64,000 bases of DNA from Meishania litoralis (GTDB lineage Bacteria; Bacteroidota; Bacteroidia; Flavobacteriales; Flavobacteriaceae), in contig NZ_JBHFPV010000001.1 in assembly GCF_042611095.1 (NCBI RefSeq), forward strand, positions 1,736,001-1,800,000. The letters are read 5' to 3'. This document shows, piece after piece, positions 59,337 to 64,000 of the stretch; within the stretch, counting starts at the first letter, position 1; each line of letters begins with the position of its first letter. Position numbers and translations under genes: made by a program. The notes under the pieces are model-generated. The model was not told where the DNA came from. It did not search any database and saw only the letters and a program-made list of their open reading frames with translations.

Positions 59337-60587
59337 ATGGACATACAATTAGAAAAGAAAAAAGGTTTAAGGCCCAAGCATTACGGTTACATTGCTCTCG
59401 GCCTATTGTTGCTGTTCTTGGCATATCAATTACTTTTCGTGACTTCGGTTTCCACTTTTCGAACAGAAAAGGATAAGCTATCCATAGCACAGGTCACACA
59501 GGGCAAGTTTGACGATTATATTACCATCAATGGCAATGTTGCGCCTATTGCAACGATATATATGGATGCCTACGAAGGCGGTAGGGTGAGCGAGAAATTG
59601 ATCGAAGAGGGGGCCACCGTAAAAAAGGGAGATATTATTTTGAAGCTTGAAAACATGAATTTGTACGAGCAGATCTTGGCCAGCGAAAGTAATCTTGCCC
59701 TAAAGCAAAATGACCTCCGTTCGACAAAATTGACGTTCGATCAGCGTCAAGTAGAGGGTAGAAAGTCTTTGGCGACCGCTAGTACCGACTTGCAGCGTTT
59801 GAAACGAAATTTCGAACAGAATCAGGCGCTTTATGACGATGAACTTATTTCAAAAGAAGAATACCTGAAATCAAAAGAAGATTATGAGCTTTCCCAAAAG
59901 CAATATGATATCATAAAACTGCAAACGGAAAACGATGACGAGCTTCGCAAGACCTCGTTGACGGGCTTGGATGCCGACCTTGCCCGCATGCAGAAAACCT
60001 TGGGCATGGTTTACCAACGCCTCGATCATTTGAACGTTAGGGCGCCGGCTGATGGTCAATTGGGCTTCTTGGACGCCGAAATAGGCCAAAGTATTTCCCA
60101 GGGTGAACGCATAGGTCAGATCAATGTGCTCACCGACTATAAGATAGAAGCAAGTATCGACGAACATTATATCGATCGGGTACAGCGTGATCTAACGGCC
60201 GTACTTGAGCGTAACGGAAATGAATTTCCATTGCGCTTACGTAAGGTTTATCCTGAGGTAAGAAACGGAAAGTTCAAGGTCGATTTGGTCTTTACCGAAG
60301 AGAAACCAGAGACCATTCGTACAGGTCAGAGCTATAACATCAAATTACAACTGGGCGAATCGAGCGAAGCCCTTTTATTGCCAAAAGGTAGTTTCTTTCA
60401 GAGTACTGGCGGCCAATGGATTTTCGTAGTTGGTCCCGATGGGAGTGAGGCGTTAAGGAGAAATATCCGGATAGGAAAGCAGAACTCCAGATATTATGAG
60501 GTACTAGAGGGACTGCAAGCGGGCGAAAATGTGATAACCAGTAATTACGATAGCTTCGGCGAGTCAGAGAAAATAGTGTTAAAATAG
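59337..60587 (+). CDS. Membrane fusion protein (MacA/HlyD-type adaptor)
   Basis: 416 residues from ATG 59337 (MDIQLEKKKGLRPKHYG); the frame reaches 14 codons further up only through the small repeat. One membrane helix at about 18-36, barrel-sandwich halves (GGRVSEKLIEEGATVKKGDIILKL and LNVRAPADGQLGFLDAEIGQ), a coiled coil, and a beta-barrel plus membrane-proximal domain (GLQAGENVITSNYDSFGESEKIVLK). Links the ABC permeases encoded downstream with TolC. Confidence 0.94.
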   Translation: MDIQLEKKKGLRPKHYGYIALGLLLLFLAYQLLFVTSVSTFRTEKDKLSIAQVTQGKFDDYITINGNVAPIATIYMDAYEGGRVSEKLIEEGATVKKGDIILKLENMNLYEQILASESNLALKQNDLRSTKLTFDQRQVEGRKSLATASTDLQRLKRNFEQNQALYDDELISKEEYLKSKEDYELSQKQYDIIKLQTENDDELRKTSLTGLDADLARMQKTLGMVYQRLDHLNVRAPADGQLGFLDAEIGQSISQGERIGQINVLTDYKIEASIDEHYIDRVQRDLTAVLERNGNEFPLRLRKVYPEVRNGKFKVDLVFTEEKPETIRTGQSYNIKLQLGESSEALLLPKGSFFQSTGGQWIFVVGPDGSEALRRNIRIGKQNSRYYEVLEGLQAGENVITSNYDSFGESEKIVLK

Positions 60588-60653
60588 AATATAACTGTCA
60601 CCAAAACAGAATAGTGCAGTCTTTAATTATAACATGTTAAAAACAATCAAGAA

Positions 60654-61349
60654 ATGATACATATCCAAAATTTGAAAAAAAGTTTTAGAACGGAGGAGGT
60701 CGAGACCTTGGCATTGAACAATGTCAACCTAAAGGTCGAGGACGGAGAATTTGCCGCCATTATGGGCCCTTCGGGTTGTGGTAAATCTACCCTTCTCAAC
60801 ATCATCGGTATGCTCGATAATCCGACCGAGGGCAGCTACAAGTTTGCGGGCCATGAGGTCGGAGGGCTAAAAGAACGCCAGCGCACAGAGTTGCGTAAGG
60901 GAAACTTAGGTTTCGTCTTTCAAAGTTTTAACCTCATCGATGAACTTACCGTTTTTGAAAATGTCGAGCTTCCGTTGATCTATCTCAAGGAAAGTAAAAG
61001 CAGCCGTCGTGAAAAAGTCATGAAGGTTTTGGAACGGATGAAGATTGCGCATCGCGAAAAACATTTTCCCCACCAACTTTCCGGAGGTCAGCAACAGCGT
61101 GTAGCGATTGCCAGGGCGGTGGTTACCAATCCGAAACTGATCCTTGCCGATGAGCCGACAGGTAATCTGGACTCGAAAAACGGAATCGAGGTCATGAACC
61201 TGTTGACCGAATTGAACCAAGAAGGTACCACCATAGTAATGGTAACGCACTCTGATCGTGATTCACACTATGCGCATAGGGTCATCAACCTGTTCGATGG
61301 TCAGATAGTAACGGAAAGCCAGAATAGGGCTGTTGGGGCAATGATGTAA
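60654..61349 (+). CDS. MacB/LolD-type ABC transporter ATPase
   Basis: 231 residues. Walker A GPSGCGKST, Q-loop VFQSFNLIDELT, signature LSGGQQQRVAIARA, Walker B LILADEPTGNLD, H-loop VTHSD: all intact. This is the mechanotransmission (MacB/LolD/FtsE) class, which powers non-canonical permeases that move material from the periplasm rather than across the inner membrane. It serves the permeases that follow. Confidence 0.96.
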   Translation: MIHIQNLKKSFRTEEVETLALNNVNLKVEDGEFAAIMGPSGCGKSTLLNIIGMLDNPTEGSYKFAGHEVGGLKERQRTELRKGNLGFVFQSFNLIDELTVFENVELPLIYLKESKSSRREKVMKVLERMKIAHREKHFPHQLSGGQQQRVAIARAVVTNPKLILADEPTGNLDSKNGIEVMNLLTELNQEGTTIVMVTHSDRDSHYAHRVINLFDGQIVTESQNRAVGAMM

Positions 61350-61397
61350 CAACATCGGGTTTATTCATCAATCATCAATCATCAAAAAGCGGGGACC

Positions 61398-63830
61398 ATG
61401 TTTAAAAACTATATTAAAATCGCTTGGCGAAGTCTCAAAAAACAGCCTTTTTTTACCTCCCTAAATATCTTCGGCCTAGCCATTGGTATTGCCGGGGGTT
61501 TGCTTATTTCATTGTATATCTATGATGAGCTGAGTTATGACACCATGTTCGCCGATGCAGATAGAATATATAGAGTGAACGCCGATATCAAGTTCGGAGG
61601 TCCGGCCCGTGATTTTGCGGTTCAGTCCGCACCGATGGCCGCTACCTTAAAAAATGACTACCCCGAGGTAGAATTGGCGACCCGTTTCAGAACGACGGGC
61701 AGCATGTTGATCAAAGAAAGTGGTACCGAGACCAATGTAAAAGAAGAACAGACAACTTATGTAGATGCGACGTTTTTTGAAATGTTCGGAGTTTCCCTTT
61801 TAATAGGTGATACGGCGACGGCACTCAAAGAACCCAATACGCTGATCCTTACCAAGACCGCTGCCGAAAAACATTTTAACGTGAACGAGGCATTGGGCCA
61901 GCACTTGGTGTTGAATAATGGTGATACTTATACGGTTACCGGGGTAATCGAAGATTTGCCTCGAAACTCTTTTCTTAGGGATCATAGTGTCTTTATGGCG
62001 ATGGAAGGTTATGAAGATTCGCGTAATACCGAATGGGGCAGCCATAATTACCAAACCTATGTCAAGCTGATACCCGGTGCCGATGCCAAAGGTTTTGAAA
62101 CTTCCCTCAAAAACATATTGAAGGATTATGTAATGCCTTGGGCGCAGCAAATCTATCCTGGCGTTTCCCTTGAACAATTTGAGCAATCGGGCAATTATAT
62201 CAGATATAGTATTATTGGTTTGACCGACATTCATTTGCATTCCGACCGTGTAGCTGAGATCAGCCCCAACAATAGAATCGAGAACATTTACATTTTATCG
62301 TTCATTGCCGTATTTCTCATCGTTTTGGCTAGTGTGAACTTTATGAACTTATCGACCGCGCATTCATTAAAACGGGCCAAAGAGGTCGGTATTCGTAAGA
62401 CCTTAGGCTCTGGGAGAGCCGCCCTTGTTCGTCAATTTTTGATCGAATCGACGTTGATTGTACTTTTCTCGCTAATAATGGCACTGATACTCTCGGCTTT
62501 GGCTTTGCCCCTCTTTAACTCCCTGTCCGGTAAGGAAATTTCACTTCCTTTGTTAAATCCTGTTTTTTGGTTGGTTCTATTGGCTGCCACCGCGATATTG
62601 GCCCTTTTGTCAGGCAGTTACCCATCTTTGTTTATGTCGCGTTTCATTCCCGTGAAAGTACTCAAGGGAAGTGGCGAGAACAGTTTGGGGGGCAGTAAGA
62701 TCCGCAATGCTCTGGTCATTTTTCAATTTGCCATATCCGTTTTTCTTATAGTGGCGACCCTTGTGGTCTACCAGCAATTGCGGTTCATACAGAACAAGGA
62801 ACTTGGTTTTAATAAAGATCAAGTTTTGGTGGTGAACGATGTATTTGCGATCGGGCAACGCGCAAACTCCCTAAAGGATCAGGTCCAAGGTTTAGGATTT
62901 GTCGAAAGTGCCACGTTGAGCAGCTACCTTCCGACCCCATCGAGTCGAAGCGACAGCTCCTTTTTTAAGGAAGGATCCACCGAGCAGGAAAATGCCATTA
63001 ATATGCAGGCTTGGGGCGTTGACCATGAGTATATGTCCACATTGGGACTCAAGATTGTCGCAGGTCGTAATTTTGACCGTCAGTTCGGCACGGACTCCTT
63101 GGGTATAATCGTCAATGAATCGGCTTTGAACATTTTGGGGTTGCAACCTGAGGAGGCCTTGGGATTAAGGCTTTCGCGAGACCTTGGTCAAGAGAATCCT
63201 GAGTTTTATAAAGTCATAGGTGTGGTCGAAAATTTTCACTTCGATTCGATGCGTAGTGATATTGGTGCACTCAGCCTTACTTTGGCCGACAATGGTGGAA
63301 GCATGGCCGTCAAGCTTAAGGCCGGCGATTTTTCGAATGTCGTGGCTCAGGTCGAAGCCGTCTGGAATAAAGTGGCCCCGGACCAACCTTTCAACTATTA
63401 TTTTATGGATGAATCGTTCAATACCACCTACGAAGCCGAACAACGTTTAGGTCGAATCTTTATGATTTTTTCCATACTCTCGATCATCATTGCCTGTCTC
63501 GGTCTTTTCGGGTTGGCCGCCTTCAACGCCGAAAAACGTACCAAGGAAATCGGGGTACGCAAGGTGCTTGGCGCCAGTGTCGGGCAGGTCGCCTACCAGC
63601 TTACCGTCGACTTTTTAAAACTAGTTGGTATCGGAATACTTATTTCACTGCCGATTGGGTGGTTTGCCATGAACAAATGGCTCGAAGACTTTTCGTACCG
63701 TATTGAAATAGGTGCATGGGTATTTGTTTTGGCCGCTTTATTGGCCATCGCAGTTTCCATAATAACGGTAAGCTATCAGAGCATAAAGGCAGCGATCGTA
63801 AACCCTGTAAAAAGTTTACGTACCGAGTGA
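61398..63830 (+). CDS. MacB-like ABC permease, two FtsX domains
   Basis: 810 residues: N-terminal helix (about 20-42), a periplasmic MacB-PCD domain, an FtsX core of three helices (about 290-430, RAKEVGIRKTLGSGRAALVRQFL), a second helix and periplasmic domain, and a second FtsX core at the C-terminus (KRTKEIGVRKVLGASVGQVAYQL). This double arrangement is typical of Bacteroidetes. Works with the ATPase at 60654, the adaptor and TolC. 48 bp after the ATPase gene; a paralogue follows after 68 bp. Confidence 0.94.
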   Translation: MFKNYIKIAWRSLKKQPFFTSLNIFGLAIGIAGGLLISLYIYDELSYDTMFADADRIYRVNADIKFGGPARDFAVQSAPMAATLKNDYPEVELATRFRTTGSMLIKESGTETNVKEEQTTYVDATFFEMFGVSLLIGDTATALKEPNTLILTKTAAEKHFNVNEALGQHLVLNNGDTYTVTGVIEDLPRNSFLRDHSVFMAMEGYEDSRNTEWGSHNYQTYVKLIPGADAKGFETSLKNILKDYVMPWAQQIYPGVSLEQFEQSGNYIRYSIIGLTDIHLHSDRVAEISPNNRIENIYILSFIAVFLIVLASVNFMNLSTAHSLKRAKEVGIRKTLGSGRAALVRQFLIESTLIVLFSLIMALILSALALPLFNSLSGKEISLPLLNPVFWLVLLAATAILALLSGSYPSLFMSRFIPVKVLKGSGENSLGGSKIRNALVIFQFAISVFLIVATLVVYQQLRFIQNKELGFNKDQVLVVNDVFAIGQRANSLKDQVQGLGFVESATLSSYLPTPSSRSDSSFFKEGSTEQENAINMQAWGVDHEYMSTLGLKIVAGRNFDRQFGTDSLGIIVNESALNILGLQPEEALGLRLSRDLGQENPEFYKVIGVVENFHFDSMRSDIGALSLTLADNGGSMAVKLKAGDFSNVVAQVEAVWNKVAPDQPFNYYFMDESFNTTYEAEQRLGRIFMIFSILSIIIACLGLFGLAAFNAEKRTKEIGVRKVLGASVGQVAYQLTVDFLKLVGIGILISLPIGWFAMNKWLEDFSYRIEIGAWVFVLAALLAIAVSIITVSYQSIKAAIVNPVKSLRTE

Positions 63831-63898
63831 AACACTTTCTAAATTAATGAGTCTTTTTATATAACGAACCTAATACATCAATCATAAATCGAACGGTC

Positions 63899-64000
63899 AT
63901 GTTTAAGAACTATTTGAAAATCGCTTGGCGAAACCTAATAAAGAGTAAGGGCTATTCGGCCATCAATATTGGCGGGCTGGCCCTTGGTATGGCCGTGACC
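63899..64000 (+). CDS. N-terminus of a second MacB-like ABC permease, partial
   Basis: 34 residues before the window ends: MFKNYLKIAWRNLIKSKGYS, then INIGGLALGMAV. It is nearly the same as the start of the preceding permease (MFKNYIKIAWRSLKKQPFFT), so the operon contains tandem permease paralogues, as is common in this phylum. Confidence 0.9.
   Translation, partial: MFKNYLKIAWRNLIKSKGYSAINIGGLALGMAVT

Noticed and set aside
1..64000. tRNA, rRNA, CRISPR array, insertion sequence or prophage
   Set aside because: No cloverleaf with a T-loop GTTCRA pattern, no regularly spaced repeats, and no transposase, integrase or phage structural gene was seen; without a covariance search a single tRNA cannot be fully excluded.

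Overview
The window is 64 kb of chromosome from a member of the Bacteroidota, almost certainly a marine Flavobacteriaceae (Zobellia/Maribacter/Arenibacter-like). Pointers seen in the sequence are promoters of the TAnnTTTG type, type IX secretion (Por) sorting tails, a zeaxanthin-type carotenoid cluster, a TonB-dependent receptor, and families typical of the group (DUF3098, DUF3127, DUF4271, DUF4296). No rRNA, tRNA, phage, plasmid or CRISPR locus was recognised. The genes are mostly housekeeping and regulatory, tightly packed and with many 1-26 bp overlaps.

Layout. 1-2.6 kb: the end of a sigma-54-type regulator, tail-to-tail with a hybrid histidine kinase. 2.7-5.2 kb: a TPP riboswitch in front of a TonB-dependent receptor, so probably outer-membrane uptake of thiamine or a precursor. 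5.2-12.7 kb: a lipoprotein, greA with a leader hairpin, a HIT protein, a histidine kinase with a zinc-ribbon partner, a flavin reductase plus membrane-anchored methyltransferase, DUF3127, an AtoE-type transporter and aat. 12.7-19 kb: a light/B12-sensing CarH-type repressor, a cluster of repeated TTGTCTAA sites, a triple-fasciclin lipoprotein and crtI-crtB-crtZ-lycopene cyclase, a zeaxanthin pathway starting from GGPP. 19-21.5 kb: DNA repair genes (AlkD-like, tag) and a secreted PepSY-like gene broken by an in-frame amber codon. 21.6-26.9 kb: a TetR regulator with a palindromic operator and an ABC-HlyD-TolC exporter whose ATPase motifs are altered. 27-31.2 kb: a thioredoxin-like gene, a TonB-like gene and the ftsX-DUF3098-uppP-truB group. 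31.3-34.8 kb: leuS. 34.9-50 kb: SemiSWEET, a metallopeptidase, Lrp, saccharopine dehydrogenase, pckA, hemD, glycosyltransferases, pyrC and tyrS. 50-51 kb: two tiny secreted proteins that are little more than type IX sorting tails. 51.2-54.8 kb: a PhoB/PhoR-like pair, trmB, a LysE-like exporter and an alkyltransferase-like protein. 54.9-64 kb: an NtrB/NtrC-like pair divergent from a TolC-MFP-ABC-permease operon with a candidate sigma-54 promoter and enhancer palindrome.

The most unusual object is leuS. The leucyl-tRNA synthetase reading frame carries four copies of a GC-rich palindromic repeat, all translated in frame. Two of them, in opposite orientation, bracket a complete DUF559 (PD-(D/E)XK-type) endonuclease domain inserted at the edge of the CP1 editing domain. 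A third sits about ten residues before the KMSKS catalytic loop. This looks like a mobile palindrome/nuclease cassette that has colonised an essential gene without breaking it.

The CarH-fasciclin-crt region reads as a light-induced pigment regulon. The predicted repressor keeps the adenosylcobalamin-capping W-x9-EH motif, and its putative operators overlap the fasciclin promoter. The crt genes lie behind a terminator-like hairpin and may depend on readthrough. All functional assignments rest on sequence reading alone; no database search was run.
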